Shown: positions 1 through 5,278, numbered from the stretch's first letter. The stretch is DNA of 5,278 nt from an uncultured Deferribacteraceae bacterium (GCA_947039055.1 CAMQYB010000153.1:1-5278), one strand, 5' to 3'. Program-made: numbers and translations. The notes: generated from the letters alone by a model not told the origin.

Positions 1-20
1 TAGATTATTAATATTATCAC

Positions 21-60
21 AATAAAAAACAGGTAGCTATACATAAATATAACTACCTGT
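21..60 (-). terminator. Rho-independent terminator of the chaperone/barrel/cytochrome operon
   Basis: Read on the minus strand, positions 60-49 (ACAGGUAGUUAU) pair with 40-29 (AUAGCUACCUGU) in a 12-bp stem containing one G-U pair. The loop is 8 nt, and the stem is followed at once by UUUUUAUU. It begins 24 nt after the cytochrome stop codon. The plus-strand reading has no U-tract after the stem, so the element works in one direction only and ends the leftward operon. Confidence 0.9.
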
Positions 61-84
61 GAATTAATGCTCTATAAACTGAAA

Positions 85-579
85 CTATTTCTTAAGCTGA
101 TGCTGATTACCATTATCTAAAATAGGTCGTGTATCATGACACATAATACAGTTTTTACTTGGAGTGTTCTTCCAATTACCTCTTGGTAATTGACAACCTG
201 TTGTACAATGTACATTCCCATTTCCACCAAAAAAGTTTGCTCTACTGTGACTTAATGGAACTGCTGTTTCATGACAACTTGAACAGAAATCCTCTTTATG
301 ACATGTTTGACAAGAGTTTCTATCCCATCTACTCTCTAATCCATGAGTTTTTTGAACAAATCCAGGTGTATGCGTTCTAGGAGCTTTATCCTCATGACAA
401 CTAATACACTCTAATCTTTCAACGTGACAACTCATACACTCTGCTTCATTTGTCTTTGCTGCCTGTCCATGACGATACTCCCACGCTGTGTTATGCGTTG
501 AAGGTTTCAACGTGTCTACCGAATAAGCAATCGCTGCAACTCCGAAAATTAATACCATAATTATTAAACTTTTTTTCAT
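85..579 (-). CDS. Periplasmic multihaem c-type cytochrome, five CXXCH sites plus one degenerate site
   Basis: This 164-aa protein has an N-terminal signal peptide: Lys2-Lys3, then a hydrophobic stretch at residues 4-19, with likely cleavage after Ala-Tyr-Ser20. The mature protein is therefore a small periplasmic electron carrier of about 144 residues. Canonical haem c motifs start at Cys48 (CMSCH), Cys58 (CISCH), Cys90 (CQTCH), Cys99 (CSSCH) and Cys144 (CIMCH). A further cysteine pair at 125-130 reads CTTGCQ, a CXXXC spacing with Gln where the haem-ligating His belongs. His29, 37, 70, 79, 111, 124 and 160 could be distal ligands. The ATG has an AGGA ribosome-binding site 10 nt upstream and lies 18 nt after the barrel gene stop, so the two are co-transcribed. 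Short cytochromes of this cysteine layout occur beside respiratory reductases in anaerobes; the partner here is inferred to be the molybdoenzyme upstream. The cytochrome assignment is firm; its redox partner is not known. Confidence 0.93.
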   Translation of the reverse strand: MKKSLIIMVLIFGVAAIAYSVDTLKPSTHNTAWEYRHGQAAKTNEAECMSCHVERLECISCHEDKAPRTHTPGFVQKTHGLESRWDRNSCQTCHKEDFCSSCHETAVPLSHSRANFFGGNGNVHCTTGCQLPRGNWKNTPSKNCIMCHDTRPILDNGNQHQLKK

Positions 580-597
580 ATTATTTAGTCCTACCTA

Positions 598-2088
598 TTA
601 CCATAAAAAATTAACCCATAGCTCAACCATGTGAGCATCTGGACGTGTATCATATTGTTCTAAAATATCCGCATAATCAAACATATAATCTAACTGAATT
701 AAACACCAATCAGTTATCTTGTACATACCACCAATATAAGCAATCGCCGTATTATCAGACTGCTCAACCTCGCCATATGCGTTTAAACTGCCAGACATCC
801 CATTAGAATCAGCTGCATAAAACTTTATAGGGTTATTCTTATACTGATAATTCATCACGTTAAACCCTGTCCATAATTCAAGTTTTTCATTTATTACTTG
901 AGTCATTTTAAACCCAACAAGTAACTCTTGATTAGCCTCTTGACGACCGTATTTTGGAACATCATACCAATCAAATATAATTGATACAAAATTGTTCTTC
1001 CATAATAAATCTACTAAATCTACATTTGCAAACACTCTATAATAATCTCTACTTGCATAGTTCTCTTGAATATTATAACGAGCTTCAAATCCTAGACCAA
1101 CCATTATTGTATCTATTATTCCTTGTGTGAATAAAAATCCACCCATAAAATATTCGCTTGATCCACTGAACATGTCTTCGTATAAACTCACATATGGATT
1201 GACACTGTCTTCTCCATTACTTCCAACCTGTCCCATAACATAACCAGATAATTCACTTCTTGTGATATCAACTAATAAATCAAACCCTGCATCAAATATG
1301 TTCGCATTGTTTATAATTGTACCTTCAGCATATAACGTAGTCCATGGTACAGTTTGATCTATACGAACCTTTCCAACATATGTTTCTGGAAGAGCATTAT
1401 CGTGCTGGAAAAAATAACTGAAATTACCTCTAACTCTTGTCCCAGAATTAGAAATAGGAACATCAACCGTTGCACCCGTTACTTGAGTCGTTTCTAATGA
1501 TGAATAGTAACTAACTGGTAAACCATAGAATATATTCATGTTGAAATACTCTGAAGGATGAACTTCAATATCTACACCATCTATCTTATAATTCTCAAAC
1601 TCTGATAAATAAATTCTACCTAATGCTATATCTGTAATAGGTATAACATCTTCTAAAATTACATTTGCTTGATAGATACGTAAATCAACATCCGATGACT
1701 CCATGCCAAGACGTGTTGCATCAAAAAATGCCCACTGATCTGTGCCTGCTGGACGAGGATTGTTCACCCAACCACCACGAAGATTTAAATTAATCTTCAT
1801 TGTACCTGAACCTAATTCAAAATCAGTTAATGAACCTCTAAAATATTGATATATACCGATATCGGTTATCTCAGATATCTTTAAGTCTAATCTTGTGGTT
1901 AAACCTAATTTCAAAGTACCCTTATCACCAAGATCTAAACCGTTCATCGAATACTTTACACCATTCGCATTGTAATGCTTGCTCCAACTGTCTGGAGTAG
2001 TATAATTACCTCCACTATAGGCATAACCATAGTTATGAAATGAACTAAGTAGCAAAACTAAAAATAAAATAAATACAAAACCTCTCAT
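598..2088 (-). CDS. Outer-membrane beta-barrel (porin-like) protein of unassigned family
   Basis: This 496-aa protein has a clear Sec signal peptide: Arg2, a hydrophobic core at residues 4-17, and likely cleavage after Gly-Tyr-Ala23. The mature part is dominated by short amphipathic strands with alternating residues and many aromatics at strand ends, for example TLKLGLTTRLDLKI near residue 58, TMKINLNLRGGW near 95, TIMVGLGFEARYNI near 327 and HMVELWVNFLW at the end. It finishes on an aromatic residue (Trp496), as expected for the C-terminal signal read by the BAM machinery. By eye it could form 16 or more strands. It has a single Cys and no N-terminal CXXC, so it does not look like an MtrB/PioB barrel, which is also longer. 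A good ribosome-binding site (AAGGGG, 5 nt before the ATG) sets the start. It sits 34 nt after the chaperone gene and 18 nt before the cytochrome gene. It probably forms a substrate channel or part of an outer-membrane electron route; the specific family was not recognised. Confidence 0.85.
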   Translation of the reverse strand: MRGFVFILFLVLLLSSFHNYGYAYSGGNYTTPDSWSKHYNANGVKYSMNGLDLGDKGTLKLGLTTRLDLKISEITDIGIYQYFRGSLTDFELGSGTMKINLNLRGGWVNNPRPAGTDQWAFFDATRLGMESSDVDLRIYQANVILEDVIPITDIALGRIYLSEFENYKIDGVDIEVHPSEYFNMNIFYGLPVSYYSSLETTQVTGATVDVPISNSGTRVRGNFSYFFQHDNALPETYVGKVRIDQTVPWTTLYAEGTIINNANIFDAGFDLLVDITRSELSGYVMGQVGSNGEDSVNPYVSLYEDMFSGSSEYFMGGFLFTQGIIDTIMVGLGFEARYNIQENYASRDYYRVFANVDLVDLLWKNNFVSIIFDWYDVPKYGRQEANQELLVGFKMTQVINEKLELWTGFNVMNYQYKNNPIKFYAADSNGMSGSLNAYGEVEQSDNTAIAYIGGMYKITDWCLIQLDYMFDYADILEQYDTRPDAHMVELWVNFLW

Positions 2089-2122
2089 AACTTCCCCTTA
2101 TCAGCTATTTGCTTGATTAATT

Positions 2123-2827
2123 CTAATCACCTACCAGTTCAGCAAGTAGCATTTTGTCTTCTTTTAAAAAACCTCTTAAAAATATTACCAAATTGTTAAA
2201 AACATACTCATTCTCAATCGGATAGTTTATTACATTTTCACAAAAATCATAGACCCACTTATCTAAATGATTAATATGAAAATCTAACTGTTCTCTAACT
2301 AAATTGTTGTAATCTGAAATATTTTCCATCTCTAGTTTTTCTACAGACATAAATGATAATTTACTCATAAAAGCAAGTTCCATAGATATATGTTCCTCAC
2401 TCTCACAAACACCTTCCCCAAGTGCAAAATTGTACTTTCTAAATAATTCCATTATTTTATCGTACGACTCTTGACGCAATAAATTATCATTTGATGTGTA
2501 GTATGATTCGTCTGCTTGAACAGAATTGCCTAAACAAAAAATAGATGTGTACTTTCTTAACGCATCTAAATCAAACTCACTTAATTCTTCTTTATTTAAC
2601 TTATCTCTCTTATTAAAAAAATCTTCCAACCCTTGAATAGCATTAACCATATCTTCATTATCAGCATTTAAACTAAAAGTTTTAAGGTCTGGTAAAGCAA
2701 CTACCATCTCTTTATAATACTCATCTCCTGGTACATTTAAAAACGAAGTGTACATGAAATGATAAACAAAACCTCTAACTCTATGCAAAACTACAAGTGT
2801 ATCTTGTGTAACCGTATCATTTTCCAT
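2123..2827 (-). CDS. TorD/DmsD-family molybdoenzyme maturation chaperone
   Basis: This 234-aa (from the ATG) cytoplasmic, largely helical, acidic protein has no signal peptide. Numbering here counts from the optional TTG one codon upstream. The TorD/DmsD/NarJ hallmarks are an N-terminal helical part with R19-G-F-V-Y-H-F, a central segment DESYYTS (107-113), and the family signature ESEEHISMELAFM at 143-155, equivalent to the E-x-x-D-H-I-x-x-E-L-x-F-M pattern with Glu instead of Asp before His147. A later FHINHLDKW segment (184-192) matches the usual H-L-x-x-W helix. Members bind the Tat leader and apo form of DMSO-reductase-family catalytic subunits and hold them for cofactor loading before export. 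The likely client is the catalytic subunit encoded at the right end of the window. It is the first gene of the operon with the barrel and cytochrome, separated from its presumed client by a terminator and about 0.95 kb. Length is typical of the family. Confidence 0.87.
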   Translation of the reverse strand: MENDTVTQDTLVVLHRVRGFVYHFMYTSFLNVPGDEYYKEMVVALPDLKTFSLNADNEDMVNAIQGLEDFFNKRDKLNKEELSEFDLDALRKYTSIFCLGNSVQADESYYTSNDNLLRQESYDKIMELFRKYNFALGEGVCESEEHISMELAFMSKLSFMSVEKLEMENISDYNNLVREQLDFHINHLDKWVYDFCENVINYPIENEYVFNNLVIFLRGFLKEDKMLLAELVGD

Positions 2828-2833
2828 CAAAAA

Positions 2834-2839
2834 CTCCTT
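2834..2839 (-). promoter_or_regulatory. Ribosome-binding site that sets the chaperone start codon
   Basis: The minus strand reads AAGGAG-TTTTTG-ATG. The Shine-Dalgarno sequence is 6 nt from the ATG at 2827-2825 and only 3 nt from the in-frame TTG at 2830-2828. The ATG is therefore the better start, removing one residue from the longest reading frame. Confidence 0.75.
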
Positions 2840-2844
2840 AATCG

Positions 2845-2868
2845 TGCTCTACAAAACATGCTCTACAA
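2845..2868 (-). repeat. Tandem 10-bp repeat TTGTAGAGCA in the chaperone mRNA leader
   Basis: TTGTAGAGCA (minus strand) occurs at 2868-2859 and again at 2854-2845, exactly 14 nt apart. The second copy ends 5 nt before the AAGGAG ribosome-binding site. The position suggests a possible binding site for a translational or transcriptional regulator, but it may be a chance duplication. A related TCTACAATA string occurs on the plus strand near 3751. Confidence 0.45.
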
Positions 2869-2889
2869 TTTATTTTAAACTGCTTAACA

Positions 2890-2905
2890 ATTACTAATCA
2901 GTAAT
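2890..2905. repeat. 16-bp palindrome upstream of the chaperone gene
   Basis: ATTACT-AATC-AGTAAT is a perfect 6-bp inverted repeat around a 4-bp centre, with the centre about 70 bp upstream of the chaperone ATG. The size and 6-4-6 layout suit a dimeric helix-turn-helix operator. The half-site TTACT does not match the FNR half-site TTGAT closely enough to name a regulator. In RNA it would form only a weak hairpin. Confidence 0.4.
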
Positions 2906-2938
2906 AACCACATTATTGATAGTTTCATTAATATTGTA

Positions 2939-2965
2939 ATTATACACCTATACCAATAACACAAC
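2939..2965 (-). promoter_or_regulatory. Candidate promoter for the chaperone/barrel/cytochrome operon
   Basis: A consensus TATAAT lies at 2944-2939 on the minus strand. The best -35-like hexamers are GTTGTG (2965-2960, 15-nt spacer) or TTGTGT (2964-2959, 14-nt spacer), both too close for an ideal sigma-70 promoter. The weak -35 overlaps a direct repeat, so activator dependence is plausible. In AT-rich DNA a TATAAT can arise by chance, hence the low confidence. A start here would leave a leader of about 105 nt. Confidence 0.25.
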
Positions 2966-3014
2966 TTAACCACAACCTAGACATATATCTAGCAATAACA
3001 CAGCTTAGACATAT
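2954..3014. repeat. Imperfect direct repeats upstream of the candidate promoter
   Basis: On the plus strand CAATAACACA-A/G-CTTA occurs at 2954-2968 and 2993-3007 (14 of 15 bases identical, 39 bp apart). TAGACATAT follows in each case, at 2978-2986 and 3006-3014. Between them, CTAGA-CATATA-TCTAG (2977-2992) forms a short inverted repeat. The arrangement looks like a partial tandem duplication or a paired activator site, since the left copy overlaps the -35 zone of the candidate promoter. Confidence 0.45.
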
Positions 3015-3194
3015 TTATATTTATATACTCACTTATTCATATCTATCTAAATATGCGTTATCTAAATTTTAATTTAATTACCTAGGCTTTTAATATATGG
3101 TATTAAAACTTGACTAACAAATACTAGCTTTGCATTGAAACATATGAAGTTTTCCGTTTTATACAGTGTAACTAATTATTGAAACATTTAAATA

Positions 3195-3230
3195 TTGTTA
3201 TATTACCATATACAACAGGTGTTATAACAA
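3195..3230. repeat. Inverted repeat TTGTTATA / TATAACAA
   Basis: The 8-bp arms at 3195-3202 and 3223-3230 are perfect reverse complements separated by 20 bp. The right arm also contains the 8-bp palindrome GTTATAAC (3221-3228). No U-tract follows on either strand, so it is not a terminator. Function is unknown; chance is possible at this AT content. Confidence 0.3.
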
Positions 3231-3484
3231 ACTAAATGAAACATAAATCCAAATAATTAAAATCTTTTAAACATTTGAAAAGACTATTAACTTACTTTTA
3301 ACAACTAAATTTCAAACTTTCATATAAACAGTTTTACCATAAAACAGTTCTTCATGTCAAGTATTAATATATATTTATTTACACTAAATAAGGTAAAAAC
3401 GATCTAAATATATAATAACGTATTAAAAATAGGAAGTGAGATTATTTATTACGATCATATCAACACAACCTTAGTTTTTAATCT

Positions 3485-3511
3485 AAAATAGTAACACAAC
3501 TATACTATTTT
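3485..3511. repeat. Perfect 9-bp inverted repeat (AAAATAGTA / TACTATTTT)
   Basis: The arms at 3485-3493 and 3503-3511 enclose a 9-nt loop. The stem is nearly all A-T, so it would be weak as an RNA hairpin. On the minus strand it is followed by AGATTAAAAAC and on the plus strand by CAAAAAAACC, neither of which makes a convincing terminator. The loop overlaps one copy of the recurring AACACAAC motif. Confidence 0.35.
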
Positions 3512-3775
3512 CAAAAAAACCCTTAATAAATTCATTAAAAAGATAAAAACACTCTTTTGATATCATTAATTATTTTATATTTAATTTATAGACAATAGTG
3601 AGTTCATATAAATCACAAATAGTGCGTATCGATCGAAAGAATAATATTGTAAATAAAATAACAGTGTTATATCTGCAAACGAGTACTTGTGCGACTCCAC
3701 TTCATATAGAAAATTAGTAGTATGAACTATTAACAACCCTCTTTCCACTCTCTACAATATATCTCTTAAACAACT

Positions 3776-3817
3776 ATAAAAAAAAGTAGGAGAAAGATAT
3801 AACTCTCTCCCCTACTT
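3776..3817 (-). terminator. Rho-independent terminator of the molybdoenzyme operon
   Basis: On the minus strand 3817-3805 (AAGUAGGGGAGAG) pairs with 3796-3784 (CUUUCUCCUACUU) in a 13-bp stem with two G-U pairs. The loop is 8 nt (AGUUAUAU), and a run of six U residues (3783-3778) follows. It begins 23 nt after the stop codon of the Fe-S subunit, so the A-B operon ends here and the chaperone operon needs its own promoter. Confidence 0.88.
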
Positions 3818-3840
3818 AAAATAAAATTAATTAATACTTA

Positions 3841-4506
3841 CTAAGGTCTATATCCTGTGCCTTTATGAATAACTAATGCAGGACCTTTTTTCTTTACATA
3901 TAAAGCAGGTTTTGTATCATTCTTGTTGTTTTTATATACATAAGGAAAGTCCGTTGGATTTAATCTTGTAAATCCTACTTCAGCACCATATGTTTTCTTT
4001 AATTCAGTCATTAATCCAAAATCTAAAGCTCTACCAACACATGATAATACACACGCTGGTTTTAGATCATCATTTAACCTATCTATACACATAGTACATT
4101 TTTGCGCTGGGTGTTCAATCTGCCAACCTATTATAGAGTTAGGTTCTTGCTTATCATCAGCAAATTTTGGTTTAGCAAACGGACAAGCAGTTGCGCAAGC
4201 CTGTAGATTTATACATTGTTTTCTATCTATAGTTACTATACCGTCATCTGTTTTTGTTATAGCATTCTGAGAACAAGCTTCCATACAAGCAGGCTCTTCA
4301 CAATGATTACATCCCATTGAAAATGGAAAAAATGAACCACTATTCTTTTCTCCTTCATATGTAAATTGCTCTCTCCAATGAACTAATCCAGGATTCACTT
4401 GATTCCAATCTTTACATGCTACTGTGCAAACATTGCACGACATACATCTAGTTTGATCAAAGTAAAAACCAAGTTGTGTTTTTGTTACTCTTGTTGATTT
4501 ACTCAT
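3841..4506 (-). CDS. Four-cluster Fe-S electron-transfer subunit of a DMSO-reductase-family enzyme (DmsB-like)
   Basis: This 221-aa protein passes electrons through a chain of Fe-S clusters to the molybdenum catalytic subunit. Four Cys groups are in the order seen in DmsB/PsrB/NrfC: group I Cys21-24-27-31 (CMSCNVCTVAC), group II Cys66-69-74-78 (CNHCEEPACMEAC), group III Cys98, Leu101, Cys104, Cys108 (CINLQACATAC), and group IV Cys137-140-152-156 with the usual 11-residue spacer. Group III lacks its second Cys (Leu, codon CTA at 4206-4204). The equivalent position in E. coli DmsB is Cys102, and in NarH a Trp there goes with a [3Fe-4S] cluster, so one [3Fe-4S] and three [4Fe-4S] clusters are predicted. 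The motif CVGRALDFG (156-164) is typical of DmsB. There is no signal peptide, as expected for a subunit exported with its Tat-bearing partner. GGAG lies 8 nt before the ATG, and the gene starts 24 nt after the catalytic subunit stop. A lysine-rich tail follows the last cluster. Confidence 0.92.
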   Translation of the reverse strand: MSKSTRVTKTQLGFYFDQTRCMSCNVCTVACKDWNQVNPGLVHWREQFTYEGEKNSGSFFPFSMGCNHCEEPACMEACSQNAITKTDDGIVTIDRKQCINLQACATACPFAKPKFADDKQEPNSIIGWQIEHPAQKCTMCIDRLNDDLKPACVLSCVGRALDFGLMTELKKTYGAEVGFTRLNPTDFPYVYKNNKNDTKPALYVKKKGPALVIHKGTGYRP

Positions 4507-4531
4507 TTATTTATCTCCATTAATATAATAT

Positions 4532-5278
4532 TTACTTTGTTTGCTTTGTAGGTGCATCAGTTTTCTTAATATATACATACGCCGATTGCTGTGCATTACC
4601 ATTATCTATTCTTGATGATTTTGAAGACATTAATGTATTAGCGCAACCACCATCATCTACGCCATCAATAGGGTTAGGATCATACCATGCACCTTGATGA
4701 AGATTAGCTGTTCCTTTTACACAACGATTAGTAACCCTTGCTACACAACGTATTTTACCGATAGGGTTTGAAACTAGAACTAAATCGCCATCTTCAACCC
4801 CTAATCCAGCTGAATCTTCTGAACTGATCCAGATTTCATGCCATGATGCAGTTTTTGAGTTCGCATTAGCTATTGCAGTAGATATCCTTGAAGATATCGG
4901 AGCTGCTCCACCTTCAGGATGACGCTCAGGCATAACAGAATACTCTTTCCAGTCATTACCAGATAACCATTTACCACCTGCCGTTCTATGGTTTAACTCT
5001 CTTAATAATGGGTTTTCAGCATTACTTGAGTGAACTCTGTATCTATCGTGTGTTGTACTTAATGTTAATCCTTTCTTCTTGGTAACATCGTTATTTGGTT
5101 TACCGTTAAACACGCCATAAGATTCATTAAATGAATCTTCAAAGTTAAAATACATAGGGATAGGGTAAACAATCGGATCGCCTTCGTAATCTTTATTAGT
5201 TTGTCCACGTCTTTCTACAGGTAGGTGACCGTGCCATTTACTATATCTACGAGTATAATCCCAAACCAAAGTTTCGTT
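4532..5278 (-). CDS. Molybdopterin oxidoreductase catalytic subunit, DMSO reductase family (C-terminal part, partial)
   Basis: The frame is open to the right edge of the window, so only the last 248 residues are present; there is no true start here (the first possible codon, at 5269, is an internal TTG). Residues about 72-240 form the molybdopterin-dinucleotide-binding domain. It opens with TTHDRYRVHSS (75-85) and PLLREL, then WISSEDSAGLGVEDGDLV (150-167), HQGAWYDP (194-201), GGCANTL (210-216) and GNAQQSAYVYIKK (227-239). The closing segments match the Q-G-A-W and G-N-A-Q-H pattern of DmsA/YnfE-type enzymes, with Gln for the usual His in GNAQQ. The catalytic Mo ligand, the N-terminal [4Fe-4S] site and the Tat leader lie outside the window, so the substrate cannot be read. 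Pairing with the adjacent four-cluster subunit fits a DmsA, selenate, TMAO-like or related reductase; DmsA-like is favoured. Acts in the periplasm by family precedent, if a Tat leader exists. Confidence 0.9.
   Translation of the reverse strand, partial: NETLVWDYTRRYSKWHGHLPVERRGQTNKDYEGDPIVYPIPMYFNFEDSFNESYGVFNGKPNNDVTKKKGLTLSTTHDRYRVHSSNAENPLLRELNHRTAGGKWLSGNDWKEYSVMPERHPEGGAAPISSRISTAIANANSKTASWHEIWISSEDSAGLGVEDGDLVLVSNPIGKIRCVARVTNRCVKGTANLHQGAWYDPNPIDGVDDGGCANTLMSSKSSRIDNGNAQQSAYVYIKKTDAPTKQTK

Larger units (their letters stand above)
2869..3775. other. Long AT-rich intergenic region without a recognisable gene
   Basis: This stretch of about 0.9 kb lies between the terminator of the molybdoenzyme operon and the leader of the chaperone operon. 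It is visibly richer in A and T than the genes on either side, with frequent stops in every frame. I found no reading frame with a plausible ribosome-binding site, and no haem, Fe-S or membrane-anchor motif on either strand. It holds the promoter-proximal repeats listed separately, two stem-capable inverted repeats near 3195-3230 and 3485-3511, a short GTTTTA-CCA-TAAAAC hairpin at 3331-3345, and four copies of AACACA[A/G]C (2958, 2997, 3462, 3493). No tRNA, rRNA or CRISPR pattern was seen. Confidence 0.7.

Noticed and set aside
159..380. Plus-strand open frame of 73 codons
   Set aside because: It lies wholly inside the cytochrome gene on the opposite strand, has no convincing ribosome-binding site, and encodes no recognisable motif. 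The minus-strand frame with five CXXCH motifs is clearly the real gene.
598..2088. Assignment of the barrel as MtrB/PioB
   Set aside because: It is shorter than that family and lacks the N-terminal CXXC motif; only a general beta-barrel call is supported.
2828..2830. TTG as the chaperone start codon
   Set aside because: It is only 3 nt from the ribosome-binding site, whereas the adjacent ATG has a 6-nt spacing and is the preferred codon.
2890..2905. Palindrome as an FNR/CRP site
   Set aside because: ATTACT-N4-AGTAAT does not match TTGAT-N4-ATCAA or TGTGA-N6-TCACA well enough to assign a regulator. It is kept only as an unnamed palindrome.
3485..3511. Hairpin as a third terminator
   Set aside because: The stem is almost all A-T and no proper U-tract follows on either strand; no gene ends next to it.
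2831..3775. CRISPR array or tandem repeat array in the AT-rich gap
   Set aside because: The repeated motifs are 8-15 bp, irregularly spaced and only two to four in number, with no uniform repeat and spacer lengths.
5267..5269. TTG at 5269 as the start of the catalytic subunit
   Set aside because: The frame continues to the window edge and only the C-terminal domain is present, so this is an internal Leu codon.

Overview
The window comes from an AT-rich Gram-negative bacterium that respires anaerobically. The signs are an outer-membrane beta-barrel protein with a signal peptide, a periplasmic multihaem c-type cytochrome, a TorD-type chaperone, and two subunits of a DMSO-reductase-family molybdoenzyme. 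Low GC with this gene content would fit Deferribacterota, Chrysiogenota, Campylobacterota or low-GC Desulfobacterota-like bacteria. The sequence alone does not settle the phylum. All five genes are on the minus strand, so the window is transcribed from its right end to its left end.

Region 1 (5278 to about 3776) is the end of a molybdoenzyme operon. It holds the C-terminal 248 residues of the molybdopterin catalytic subunit (its N-terminus lies beyond the window), then after 24 nt a complete four-cluster ferredoxin-type electron-transfer subunit of the DmsB/PsrB/NrfC type, then a strong rho-independent terminator. No membrane-anchor gene follows. The third Cys group of the Fe-S subunit has Leu where the second Cys ligand should be, which predicts a [3Fe-4S] cluster.

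Region 2 (about 3775 to 2831) is roughly 0.95 kb of very AT-rich DNA with no supportable gene. It contains several inverted repeats, a short motif (AACACA[A/G]C on the plus strand) that occurs four times, and near its left end a cluster of direct repeats and a 16-bp palindrome that probably belongs to the promoter and leader of the next operon.

Region 3 (2830 to 21) is a three-gene operon: a TorD/DmsD-family chaperone, a 496-aa outer-membrane beta-barrel protein, and a small cytochrome c with five CXXCH motifs plus one degenerate sixth site. It ends at a second clear rho-independent terminator.

Inferred working model: the chaperone matures the molybdoenzyme before export, the Fe-S subunit passes electrons to the molybdenum site, the cytochrome carries electrons in the periplasm, and the barrel admits substrate or takes part in an outer-membrane electron route. 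The set of parts resembles the Shewanella dmsEFABGH extracellular DMSO-reduction cluster, but the barrel and cytochrome are much smaller and not evidently homologous. The substrate (DMSO, TMAO, selenate, arsenate, polysulfide and others are possible) cannot be decided from this fragment.
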